From contig DASYDW010000134.1 of the NCBI GenBank assembly GCA_036499395.1, forward strand, positions 62,001 through 126,000: a stretch of DNA of 64,000 nucleotides. Reading direction: 5' to 3'. Below are positions 47,567 to 59,300 of the stretch, piece after piece. A program made the translations under genes and the position numbers. The notes beneath the pieces are model-generated. The model ran no database searches and had not been told where the DNA came from. It was given only the letters and a program-made list of their open reading frames with translations. Position 1 is the first letter of the stretch. Each line of letters opens with the position of its first letter. The stretch comes from Pirellulales bacterium (GTDB lineage: Bacteria > Planctomycetota > Planctomycetia > Pirellulales > JACPPG01).

Positions 47567-48814
47567 GAAGGCCAAGATACAACGTCAACTGCGGGCTGCC
47601 CAGCGAAGGATCGAGCGACGGTTGGACAAGTCGAAGGTGGGTGATTGCTCGCGGCCGGTGCTGACCAGTGGCAACATTTGCTTCGACTTGGCCGAGCGGA
47701 TGCGCGGCATGAGCTATGGCGGCCTGGGCACGATCGTGCTGTTGGTCCGCCAACTCGGTTTGGCCGAAGCGATCGACCGCCGCTTGCACCTGTTAAAGAT
47801 CCACCTGCCGTATCACGAGAGCGACCACGTGTTGAACCTGGCCTACAAGGCGCTGTGCGATGGCACGTGCTGGTGGTGTCGCTGGCCAACACGGGCGAGG
47901 TGTTATCGATCGTGAACCGTTCAGGGAATCGTCCCAGCCACGAGGGGGTGGCCGAGGAGATCGATCGTGCGCTGGCGGTCTGTTGCGACGGCGGCTTTCG
48001 CCGCGTCTTGTTACGGGGCGACACCGACTTCACGCAGAGCAAGCACCTCGATCGCTGGGACGACGACCAGCAAGTGCGCTTCATCTTTGGCATCGATTGC
48101 CTGGGGAACTTGCTAACGCTGGCCGACGATCTGCCGGAAAACGCCTGGAAACTACTGGATCGACCGGTGCGGTACCAAGTGAAAACGCAGCCCCGCGCCC
48201 GGCCGGAGAACATCAAGGAGCGAATCGTCCACGAGCGCGGATTCAAGAACATTCGGCTGGAGAGCGAAGAGGTGGCCGAGTTTGATTACCGCCCGACGAC
48301 CTGTAAAAAAGCGTACCGCCTGGTCGCGCTGCGCAAGAACTTGCGGGTGCGCGACGAGCAAGGACAACTGTTCGACGACTACCGTTACTTCTTCTACATC
48401 ACCAACGATCGAGAGAGCACTCCGGCAGAAATCGTCTTCTCGGCCAACGACCGCTGCCATCAGGAGAACCTGCATGCGCAGTTCAAGGGTGGGGTGCGAG
48501 CCCTCCACGCACCGGTCGACGACCTGGTGAGCAACGGGGCCTGGATGGCGATGACCAGCCTGGCCTGGAACCTAAAAGCCTGGCTGGCACTGTCGCTGAG
48601 CGAGCGATCGGGCGCTGCCGGTGAGCAAGATCGGGATGCGAAGCGCACCGTGTTGCGGATGGAGTTCAAGACGTTTGTGAACGCCTTCGTCCGGTTGCCG
48701 TGCCAGATCGTCCGCACCTCGCGGCGGATCGTGTACCGATTGTTGGGCTGGAACCGTTGGCTCGACGTGTTCTTCTGCCTGGTTGACCAACTATGGCGGC
48801 CGTTGCGGTGTTAA
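47565..48814 (+). pseudogene. IS1380-family transposase, internally deleted and frameshifted
   Basis: The first part (GTG at 47565, KAKIQRQLRAAQRRIERRLDK, about 103 residues up to LNLAYKALCDGT) continues in a different frame after about 47870 (VLVVSLANTGEVLSIVNRSG through to RPLRC). Compared with the family layout, the segment between ALCDGT and VVSLANTGE, about 90 residues that should include one acidic active-site residue, is missing, and the frames do not match. The remaining C-terminal part (FNDRCHQENLHAQFKGG-like) is well preserved. A ribosome site AGGAGG lies 8 nt before the GTG. The element is therefore probably immobile on its own. Confidence 0.8.
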
Positions 48815-49030
48815 AGCCGTGATCGTACCGGCGGCGTGCAGCCGTCGTCGGCACACCCGAACTGAAATCGGAATTCGGATGCTCCGATCCGCCGTCGTCG
48901 CCCCTAACCGCAGAAAGTGACATGCTCAGACCAACAACCCGAGCGAACATGACTGGCCGCGAAAGCGCCCAAGCCTTCACCCTGCGCCTCGAACGGCTGG
49001 CTCCGCGAAACCCAAGAAACCATCTGCGCT

Positions 49031-49048
49031 CGCTTGATTAAGGGCTAG
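49031..49048. repeat. Right terminal inverted repeat of the IS element
   Basis: Inverted copy of the left repeat with a single difference (CGCTTGATTAAGGGCTAG on the plus strand). Confidence 0.75.
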
Positions 49049-49395
49049 TGGCTCAATTCAAAACGATCGTTCACAATATTCGGCAGCCAACGCTCGTTGG
49101 TGTTTTTGCCTCCTCGGCAGAATCAGTGCCGAACTCTGGATTCTTGCAGTTGTTGTGATCGCTTGCTCGTCGTTATCCCGCACAAACTAGCTGGACGAAA
49201 TTCTTCAATCTCTTTCCACTGCTACCGAACGCAATTGTGATTACAACAACTGCGCCTAAGAACTTTCGTTCTACTATATTCGGCCGTCAAAAATGGCTTG
49301 ATGCGATCCTGGTCCAACGCCACTAAGGCCAGCGAGCAATAGCTGACGGTTGGATCAATCCACCGAAGGAAAGTTGGCTGAAATCTTAAGAATGC
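49049..49395. other. Intergenic stretch right of the IS, nothing recognised
   Basis: About 350 AT-richer bases with no coherent reading frame, between the right end of the IS and the small PEP-CTERM gene's stop. Confidence 0.5.
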
Positions 49396-50007
49396 TCACC
49401 GACGTAGTCTGTTGCGCCGCAAAATAAGAAGCACGGCGATACCGCCCGAAATCAGCCCAATGCCACCCGGCTCCGGAACCGAGAGCACATTGAGCGTGCC
49501 GCTGGCGAACGTAGCGGATACCGGATCGCCGACGCCATTAAGAAGCTGGCTATCGCTGCCGGCGTCCTTAGTTCCGACTAAGAAAAGCAGATACGGCCCT
49601 GGGGTGGCGCCGGTCGTATCGACGACGGCGGTCGCAAGCAGTCCATTGGGATCCACGAATTCGCCCGCGTTGTCGGTGAGGAGCGAGATCGATTCGAACT
49701 GGCTCGTGGCGCCAGCCGAAACGCTGATGTTCCCAGGCGAAACATCTCCCGACCAAATTGTGCCCGTCGTGAGATCAATCGAGTGTATCGACGGTGTTAT
49801 GCCAGTTCCGGACGCGATCTGCAACGTGAACGTCATTCCCTCAATATCTTCGAGCGACGCGGCGACACTGTCGCTGACGTTAATCGAGATCGTTTGTAGA
49901 GTATTCTGGGGCGCCGAGTAGGTGCCCACGTTCACGATCGGAGTTGCATGAACATCGAACGCAAAGAACAGCAAAACGGCAAAGATGCCCCAGATCAGTG
50001 ATTTCAT
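49396..50007 (-). CDS. PEP-CTERM sorted exported protein, small
   Basis: A 203-residue protein with signal peptide (LIWGIFAVLLFFAFDVHA), a cohesin-like beta-sandwich body (PIVNVGTYSAPQNTLQTISI) and a C-terminal PEP-CTERM tag, VPEPGGIGLISGGIAVLLI followed by RRNRLRR. It is probably anchored or secreted through exosortase. The next gene on the same strand is a giant protein with dockerin-like modules, so a cohesin-dockerin type contact is conceivable but unproven. Confidence 0.78.
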   Translation of the reverse strand: MKSLIWGIFAVLLFFAFDVHATPIVNVGTYSAPQNTLQTISINVSDSVAASLEDIEGMTFTLQIASGTGITPSIHSIDLTTGTIWSGDVSPGNISVSAGATSQFESISLLTDNAGEFVDPNGLLATAVVDTTGATPGPYLLFLVGTKDAGSDSQLLNGVGDPVSATFASGTLNVLSVPEPGGIGLISGGIAVLLILRRNRLRR

Positions 50008-50375
50008 CGTGTTGCCCAGCTAAAGTTTGAGGAAGATTGATCGAAAAGGTCACGAGTTGCCACGCAGACGAACGCCATGCCCAGAGAGGCAACCGGTCGG
50101 CAATACGGGTAAGGCACCGCTTAGAGCGGGTCGGGGGCGTTCGCGAACAAGCCATCCCATCGCGCTCAGGCAACTAATGTCACCAAGAGGGCTTAGTAGC
50201 CAAGAAGGACGGGAAGAGGGACTGCGCGGCTCAAGATACCTATCGGTGCCCAGCAGCTTGTCTTGGCGACATGTCGCCCATCTACATTGGCAGTCCCAAA
50301 AATACGACCACCCAGATATGGGCGGTGTCCGATGACCCCTCTTTTACTTGCCGTCCGGGGGTGCGTCAATCAATT
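50008..50375. other. Intergenic stretch between the PEP-CTERM and giant genes
   Basis: About 370 bp holding the 3' end of the giant transcript and the promoter of the small PEP-CTERM gene. No reading frame is convincing and no clear terminator was seen. Confidence 0.45.
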
Positions 50376-53300
50376 TTAGAGAAAAATCCCAATTCTCTTG
50401 ATAGGCCCATCGAAGTTCTGTGACGGCGCCAAAATCTCGTCGTTTAGCTCGTTGAGCGCAGCATCGGTATACTCCGGCCGAACCGTTGGTCTGGTGGCAG
50501 CCTGTTTCACCGTTGCGGCCACAGGCTGGCTTGCCGATCCGGTCACAAGTGGTGATCCTGAAACAACTTGATTGCCCGAGGGACCAATGGGCGGCGCGAC
50601 CGGATTGGCAGCGGCAGTTGCAGCAATGAGTTCTGGCGACAGCGAAATTGCCTTCGGAGCCGCCGGCAACAAGACGCGCACTGGACTGGCGCTTTCCGTC
50701 AACGCTAATGTTGACGCTGATGCCTCGACTAGTGTTTCTGGAGGCACAGGCTCTTCCGGAGCTAAGACCGCTTCTGCCAACGCCGCATCGTGCAACGCGA
50801 CGATCGCCGAGGAGGCTCCAGCCGTCGTCGAAATCAATTGCAATGCCGCCGTGCCGCTCGTGCCGTTCTGTTGCGCAATTGTCACGTCTGCGCCGTTCAC
50901 GGCACCGTCTCGATTGTAATCCCATTGATCCGTGATCGGCACTGGACCGGCCGCCGCGTGGCTGCGCGCGCCCAGGCTGTCGCCAGCATTCACCGCCGCG
51001 TCGGTGGCGCTGTTCCCACTATCGCCGACAGCATTCCCGAAATAGAAAACGTCCGGCCTAGCCAGGCCCGTGTTGGCATTGGCCAACATGGTCACCTGCA
51101 GCCACTCGTCTTTGATCGCCCCGTCGGCCCAGACCAGTTCGATCCGGTCCGAACCATTCGCACCGGCCCCTTGGCGCAAGATCACGGCTGTTGGCGCGGG
51201 TGCGGTCGTCCAGGTCGACGGATCGTTGCTGTTGCCCAATTTGAACGTGAAGTCGGCGGCCGACAGCGCGTCGGCGTTCTCCAGGTTCGAGACATCGATC
51301 ATGATGCCATTGATGCCCTTCGAGTAGCTTGTGTAGTTTGCGAAGGTGGCCGTTTGGCCGGGCAGCAGGGCTTGTTTGTCTATGGCAATCGCGCCGTCGT
51401 CGCTGGCGTTGGCCGTGGGGTCGTTACCGTCGTAGTAGCTGTCGTTATAGAAAACGTACCGGCCCAGGATCGTGGCGGCGGGAATCGTCGTCGTTGCCTC
51501 GGCCACAGCCGGCGTAGCTTCGACGTTGCCGGCATTGTCGAGCGCGACGCTGTAGAAGCTATAGGTTTGGCCGGCTTGGCCGGTGAAGGTGGCGCTGGTC
51601 TGCGTCGTCGCCTGCTGCCAGATCGCATAGGGCTGGCCGTTGATCGATACATAGACGTCGTAATCGGCCAGGCCCGATCCGCCCGCGTCATCCTGGCCCG
51701 ACCAACTGACCAAGAAGCTCGGCGAACTGGTCGCCGGCAGCGGGACCACGCTGCTCGTGGGAGGAGTCGCGTCGAGCGTGTTGGCGACGGTGTTGGTGTC
51801 AATCGGCGGCTGCGTGTCGAACGTGATCGTCGCCTGATTGCTGATCACCGTGCCCGACGAGTCAACGGCTAAAGGTTTAACCGAGTAGGTCAGGCGTCCT
51901 TCGCCGTCACCGGCCGGATCGTCAGGGGGCAAAAAACCTTCGAGCGGACTGACCGGATGCTGGTTGGTCGCGGGATCGATCGTGGCAAACGTCCAATGCA
52001 CGATTCCCGTTGTCGGATCGATGCCGGCATCGATATCCACGACCAAATTATCCTGGGCCGGGCCGAGTTGTAGTACCGTGCTATAAAACGACCGCCCGGC
52101 GGGAACCTGCACGGTGTAAGCGCCGAATGAAATCGTGCCAAGCTGGAAAGTGCGCCAATCGAGGCTACTGCTAAGTTGATCGGTGACAGTCACCACCTGC
52201 GCAGGCGCAGTGGCCGACGGTTGATTCTCGAAATCGATCTCATAGGGCAAGGCCTGGTTGACAACGACGAATGCCGACAAGCCGGTGCCGATTGGGCCGA
52301 TCTTTTCATTGGGGTCGCGCGGAACGACGCAGTTTCCGTCGCCTGTGTCGCCACCGAATAGGCTACCAAGAAAATCGGACAGACTATTTATATAGTCACC
52401 GGCCTCTAACAAAGCATTCTGAACGCCGTCATATCCGAAGTAATCCAAAACGTCGAGGGCTGTGATGCCCCAAGACGTAATTTGATCCGGATGATCATAA
52501 ATCCACTTATCTGCTTCGAAAATGGTGCCCGCGAGTCCAAAATAGCCTTCCGCTGTAAAGAGGCCGATCGTAATACTAAAAAAGGCTCCGTCGTCAAGCC
52601 CAGCCCGCAGGTAATTGCCGCTGTTAATGTCATTCCCCAATTCGTCGACTTTGAGCGGGATCTCTGCAATCGTCTGCGCCTTGTCGAGCGTGTCCGATAA
52701 ATCATCCAGGAATGGACTATCTACAAATTTATTCACATCGTCGACGCCATTCTTTAACGTCCCCAGCACAGAGCTCATTTGCTCCCAGATTGATGGGGCC
52801 GGGCCTTGGCTGCCAGCCGTGGTCGTCGGCACCGGCATACTCGACGTAAATCCCCCAAGACTCGCGTTGTAGCCTCCCACTGCGGTCTCTAATTGGCCAG
52901 AGTCGTCAGTCGTAATTCCCGATTCTCCTTGGAAGGTAAACGGATTGGACGCGCTGACCCCACCTCCGCTTCCAATTTGGGTTCCGAAGGGTGAATACGC
53001 ATACGTTGTAATCGGTACTCCGGGACCACCTGTGAGCCCGACAGTTGATCCGGAGTTGTCGTACTCCAAGTAGAGAGTGCCCGTGGGGGTCAGTTCGCTA
53101 GTTAGTCCGGCGCCGAAAATATAGCGCGAAGTCGCGGAGCCTTGTTGGTCGTATGCGGCGACGACATCCGGAGTTCCTGATGGGTCGACGAGATATGTCG
53201 TCGTAACTCCATTGAATGTAGATGCCACTCGCTGGCCAAGTGCATTGAACGTGTAACTCGTCACACCTTGCGCGTTGACAATCCCGGTCAACTGATTGAG

Positions 53301-56300
53301 CGCGTTGTAACTGTACGAATTCGAACCGTCGGACAGCAGGTTCCCATCCTTGTCATATGTGTATGCCACGCCGCCGACGCTGGTGTACTCGTTCATGTTG
53401 TTGGTCGTGTAGACCATCGTCACGCCGTTGGTCACTGTTGTCGTGCGGTTGCCTACCGCGTCGTAGTTGTAGGTCAGGTCCTGGTTGGCGATCGATGGGT
53501 TCGTTGACGCAAAGACAGCATGCATGAGCTGGCCGGTCGAGTCGTAGCTATAGGTCCAGGTGCCGTCGATCGTGGCTTCCGTCGTTTCCAGGCCGAGATT
53601 GTTGTAGGTGTAGTCGAAGCGGCTGTTCACTGAGCCATCGGGCGCGTAATTGACCAGGTGCAGCACGTTGCCGTCGGCATCGTAGTCGTATGTGGTGTAC
53701 GTGCCGTTGCCGTTGAGCTTGTATGTGAGCTGGTCGGCGGCGTTGTACGTGTAGGTGACGATCGGATTGCCGTCGCCATCGGTCAGGCCCGCCAGGCGGC
53801 CAGCCGCGTCGTAGCTGTAATTGGTCGTGAAGCCGGTCTGATCGACCATCTGGATGCGGCGGCCACCAGCGTCAAGCGTGAACTTGAGGAACAACCCGCC
53901 CGGGTAGTCCACTTCGGTCAACTGGTGGGCCGAATTGTAGGTGAACGAAGTCGTGCCGGTGGCGTCGGTGGCGGTCAGCAGGTCGCCGAAGGCGTCGTAG
54001 GTGTAGGTATATTGCGAGCCATCGGGGAACGATTCGGTGGCAAGCTGGCCGCGGCTGTTGTAGGTGTAGGCGATCGCCTGGCCATCTTGATTGATAAACG
54101 AGAGCGGGTCCCCTTCCGGATCGAACGTGCTCGTCGAAGTCGAGGCATCGGCGTAGGTCGTGCTAAGCAGGTTGCCGTCGGCATCGTACGAATAGCTCGT
54201 CCGGTTGCCGTTGGCATCGGTCATCGATGTGAGCCGGCTATTATTGCCGTAACTGAATAGGGTTGTGTTGCCGAGCTGGTTGGTGCTCGACAACAGGTTG
54301 CCAAGCTTGTCGTACAAGAAGGATTGCGTCTGATTCGCCGGGTCGGTGACTTGGCTGACCAGCAGCGTGCTTGGGTCGTAGGCGTAGCTGGTAATGTTGC
54401 CCAGCGAGTCCTGCGTCCGGGCCACCAGGCCGCGGTCGTCGTAGAACGTGCGGCTGGCGTCGCCCACGGCATCGGTCGTGGTAACTTCCCCCGGCTGTTC
54501 ATAGGTGTAAGTGACCTCGTTGGCATTGCCATCTTGGGACGTGGCAAACAGCCGGTCTTCACCGTCATAGGTGAAGTACTCGTGCGTGCCGTCCGGAAAT
54601 GCAATCGATGCCAGGGAGCTGCCGGGGGTGCTGCCGCCCGGGCCCGATCCGAGGACAACGAGCTGGATTGGCGTGCTGTAGGTATACGACGTTGTGCCTT
54701 GCGGCGTCGTGACCGACATCAGGTACTCGCCGGTCGAATCGTACGTGTAAGTCGCGGTGTCGCCGGCCGAATCGACGGCCTTTGTAACGTGTCCCTGGGC
54801 GTTATACGTGAAGGAAAGCGTGTCGCCATCGGAATGTACTAACTCGGTGAGCAGGTTTCCGGTGTACAGGGCCGTGATCGTGTTGCCATTGGTGTCGTCG
54901 ACGTTGACGAGCTGGCCACTGGACGAGTAAGTGCTCGTCGTGCCATCCGGAGCGGTGAGAACGTACAGGCCTTGGTCGAAAGTGAGAGTGTTCGGGTCCC
55001 CAGCCTGGGCGACAAAAGTGGTGCTCGATTGCCTGGTGAACGATTGCACGTTCCCGTCGGCCAGAATGGTGACGTTGCCCGAGCTATCGACGCCCAACGA
55101 TGTGTCCCACTGAGTCGACCATCCATAGCCGAACATGCCGAGCGTAAAGCGGTCTTCGATCGAGGTAAGATATTGCCGCGTCACACCAAGCTGCAATCCC
55201 GGTCCTGGCAGTGACAGGTCCTGGCTGGTGGCAAGCACTGGCGGTGTGAAGCCACCCATCGCTTGCTCAAGGATGAACGCGGTGAGCTGATTGACGTCGT
55301 CCGTGGCTTCGCCAAGCTGACTAAGGTATGTGGCGTTCAAATCGAGCGCAAGTTGGTAGCTGGCCCAAGAAGTGCCGACGTTGGCCAGGAAATTGTTGAC
55401 GATCGCCGTCCAGGCGGCCTCGGTGATTGTCGAAGGCCGAGCGCTTGTCAGGAATGACCAGTCGATCGGTGGTTGCGGATTGCTATCGACTAAAATCTCG
55501 TAAGCAAGAAGTTGTGGCAGAGGGGGACTGATCGGCGTGGCTGTGATCTGAAAACTCCCCTGGCTGCTGGGCGCCTGGTACTCAAGCGTAATTTGGCCAG
55601 TCACGCCTGGCGGCAGAATGCCGGCCGGCCCGGTATTATTAATGCCCAGTACCTCGACCGGATTGCTACTGAACCCAGACTGGCCGACAGCTTGCAGCAA
55701 CGCGTTGGTGGCAGTCACCTCCAAGAGCGGGGCCTGGATGTCGGTATTCCCGACGTTTGTGTACTGGATAGTTACCGTTCCCGTGGTGCCGGGACGGACG
55801 GTGCCTGGCGGCACAACATGCACTTGAAGTGCGCCTGCGGAGCCGCGGTTGACCGTGAAGGCGCCTGAGAGCGTTGAGACGCTACCGTCCTGAGTTGAAA
55901 CCACGTCGTACTGGCCGGGAGTCAACCCGGCGAGATTGAAAGTGGCCCAAATCGTCGACGAATTGATCCACCATTGCTGGCTGGCAGCGCGAGTTCCTCC
56001 CGGGCCTTGCAAAGTAACCTCATCTTGGCCGCTAAGCTGAGCGCCGGTGATGACGACCGTTGCGCTGCCGGCCGTGCTGCCATAGGAGGGACTAACGCCG
56101 GTGATGCCATACCCTACAGCGTGGGCCTCGATGGTGTATTGTTGGCCGCTTCCCGCGACGCCGGTTCCTTGCACCAGCACGTAATACACTCCGGCCTGGG
56201 TCGCCGGAACGGAGAGTTGCTGCTGTTGCGGGTTGTTCGATTCAACGCCTAATACAGAGTCGAAGAAGAGCGGAGTTGGCAGGGCGCCAAATCGCACCAA

Positions 56301-59300
56301 CACCTGGGCAGAATTCGCCGTGTTGCTGTTGAGCGAGATCGTCAGGCTTTCACCAGCCGGAACAGCGATCGCGTAATAGGCGTTTTGACCACTGGCGATC
56401 GTGCCGATTGTAGGCGTGTCCAGGGGCAGGGCAGGTACATTCGCGATACCGATTGTAGCGGTTGACGTGAGCTGATTATTGTCTTCGTCTGATTCGCGGA
56501 CGTTGTTCAGCACGTCCGTGCGAACGATCAAGTGGTAGTTGCCCGGAGCTATGGCAGGGAGCGGCGCGTTCGTTGAAGCTACATAGGACGCCCCGGGCGC
56601 CAAGTCGCCCGTATGCACCACGGTGGCGATCAACAGGCTGGAGGCGTCGAACTCCCCATCGGTCGAGAGGTACACAGAGTCAGACCATTGGCCCACCGCG
56701 GCATTGGCGCCGTTGTTGGTGACTGTCCAAGTAATCTGCGCCGACGCAGGCTGCCCTGGCTGGCCCGTCGCGGGAACCGTAATAGCGGTTGGCACAAGAT
56801 CCGATTGGGGCGCGAAACTGACGGTTACCGCCGTCGAGGAGAACGCGGTATCGTTGGCTGTGGCGCCGTTCTCGAAAACCTGCCTGCCGCTGTCAGCGAC
56901 GACGAATACGTAATAGGGTCCACTCAGATTCGCGGACAATGTCGTCGTCAGAGAAGCAGTGTAGCTGGCCCCGGCCGGGAGCGCCCCAGTGTGTGAAACC
57001 GTTCCCAAGTAGACGGCTGTAGTTGGGTCGAGAAACTGATCGGGGGACAGATAAACCGAGTCATTCCAACCAGCGTTCGGCGTCGCTCCGGCGCCGATGT
57101 TGGTCACCTGCCAACCGATCGTCATTGGTTGTCCGGCCAAGGCCGTCCCGGGAGCCGTGATTTCACCGGCAGCCAAATCGGGCGGCGGCGTGAGGGAAAC
57201 GACAAACGACTTCATGCTTGTGTGATTGTTGGTTGCGCTATCACCCAGCACGGCATTGCCAGTATCCGTGACAACCATGACCGTATACGTGCCCGCAACG
57301 AATGGCGCCAGCGAGATTTGCGCGGATTGGCTATAGGAATCGCCGGGCTGCAAGGCGCCTTGATGAATGAACGAACCAACCAGCGTTCCCGGGGCTGCCG
57401 CGCCGGGCGCTGCCAGGTAGACTGTGTCAGTCCAGTTCGTCTCGTCGGCTGGCGTCGCGCCGGCGCCCGTGTTCGTAACCGTCCAGGAGACCGTTGGGCT
57501 TTGGCCGGATTCTGCGCCGGAGGGGACCTGAATCGTCGCGACTTGCAAATCGGCCGGCTGCAGCGGCGTCACGCTGAATGCGGCAGACGCCGTATTGACG
57601 GCGCCTGGATCTTCCGAAACTCCATTATCGTCGTTCGTCGTTACGAAGACGTAGTACGTGCCGGAGAATGTGTCGGGCAGAGCGAAGGAAGCACTATTCG
57701 AGTAGCTCGCACCAACTGCCAAAGCACCCGAGTGCGTAAACGAGCCGACGACGATGTTGTCGCCTGCTGTCGCCAGGCTATCGTCCTGCGAGACCACAAC
57801 TTGGTCCGCCCACTGAGTCGCGGTCGTCGCATTCGGGCCGTTGTTGAGTACGGTCCAAGAAAAACTTACAGACTGTCCAGCGGTCGCCGACGATGGAGTC
57901 CCAACCGAAGTAACATCTAGGTCCGAAACCGGCGGTGGTGGAGGCGGGGGCGGTGGGGGTGTAGCGGCCGCGATCAACGTCGCTGTCGATGCTACCGAGA
58001 TGTTGTTCGCTTCCGCGTCGTAACCCGGAGCTGATTCCTGCACCGCATTGTTGCTGTCAGTGAACACGACGACATAATACGAGCCACTAACGCTTGTTGG
58101 GATCGTTACTGACTGCGTATTGGTATAGTTGGCGTTCGCACCCAACGCTCCGGAGTGAGCAAACGTGCCGACCAAAATGTCCGAGCTCGACAATTGCGTC
58201 GACGGCGTCGGGGAAAGGTAAACAGTGTCGGCCCAGCTACTGCCCTGCGTGGCGCCGGACCCTTGATTGCTTACCGCCCAACTAACGCTCATCGACCGTC
58301 CGGCCTGTGCCGTAGTCGGAGCCGTGAGAGTGGTGATTTGCAGATCGGGTGATGTCGGCGGAGCAGCGAGCACCTGCAGCGTTCCGGATGTGCCTATTGA
58401 GGCGGGGCCGACATTATTGGCCTCGGCATCGTATGTCGGCGAGTATTCTTTGACGACGTTGGAACTATCGGTGAACACTAGAATGTTGTAATTGCCCGGA
58501 GCCACGCCAGCCGGTACTTTGAACGCTGTCGTGGTTGTATAGCTCTCCGTTGGATCGAGATCGCCAGTGTGCGTAACGGTGCCCAGCAAGAGAGCGCCGC
58601 TTGATATCGTCGTCGAGCCATTTGACACCAAATAGACGGCGTCCTGCCAACTGCCGGCGGATGTTCCCGCGAATCCGTCATTGACGACCGTCCACGTCAC
58701 ATTCACCGGCTGGCCCGCCGTGACTGTCTTGATGTCCGCGGTAACCAGCTGCGTAGAGACCTGTAGATCGGGAGACGGCGGAATCTGAATACTCAGCGCG
58801 GCCGAACCCTGGTCGCGTGGTGTCGTGCTTCCCCCAATGCCAGTGCCACCGGTCCAGTAGTGAGTGTCGGGGACCGCGACTATGTACCAAGTGCCGGGAG
58901 TAACTCCTTGAGGAATGCTAATCGTTTTTTGCGACGTATAGCTATTTCCAGGCTGCAGGGGTTGTGTCTCTGAGTTTTGGTGCCCTCCGAGCCAATATCC
59001 ATCCACGCCATCCCAGTTAGGAGTCGGACTTAGGGCCAAACCATCATCCCAATAACCGTCATCGCCGGGCGTTATCGGGGCATTGCCGGTGTTCGTTACT
59101 GTCCATGAAACATTCACCGTCGAACCGGCGTAAACTGTGCTTGGGGGTGCGGGAGAGACGGAGACGCTTTGGACGTGTAAGAAGCCTTGGGCAGGCGTCA
59201 CGGGCGCCTGGATGCTGACCGGTACAACGCTGGCTCCGGTATCGTTATTTCCAAACACGTATTCATATTGCGTTTGGTTGGCATTCGTGACAACGATGGC

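Larger units (their letters stand above)
47431..49048. mobile_element. IS1380-like insertion sequence with terminal inverted repeats
   Basis: Ends are set by an 18-bp inverted repeat with one mismatch: CTAGTCCTTAATCAAGCG at 47431-47448 and the complement of CTAGCCCTTAATCAAGCG at 49031-49048. The outer CTAG may be a 4-bp target duplication, which would put the element proper at 47435-49044. It contains the broken transposase and about 230 bp downstream of it. Confidence 0.7.

Noticed and set aside
52900..55236. Regular short repeats that could be mistaken for a CRISPR array
   Set aside because: They are degenerate codons of YD repeats in one continuous reading frame; there are no identical repeats with unique spacers.
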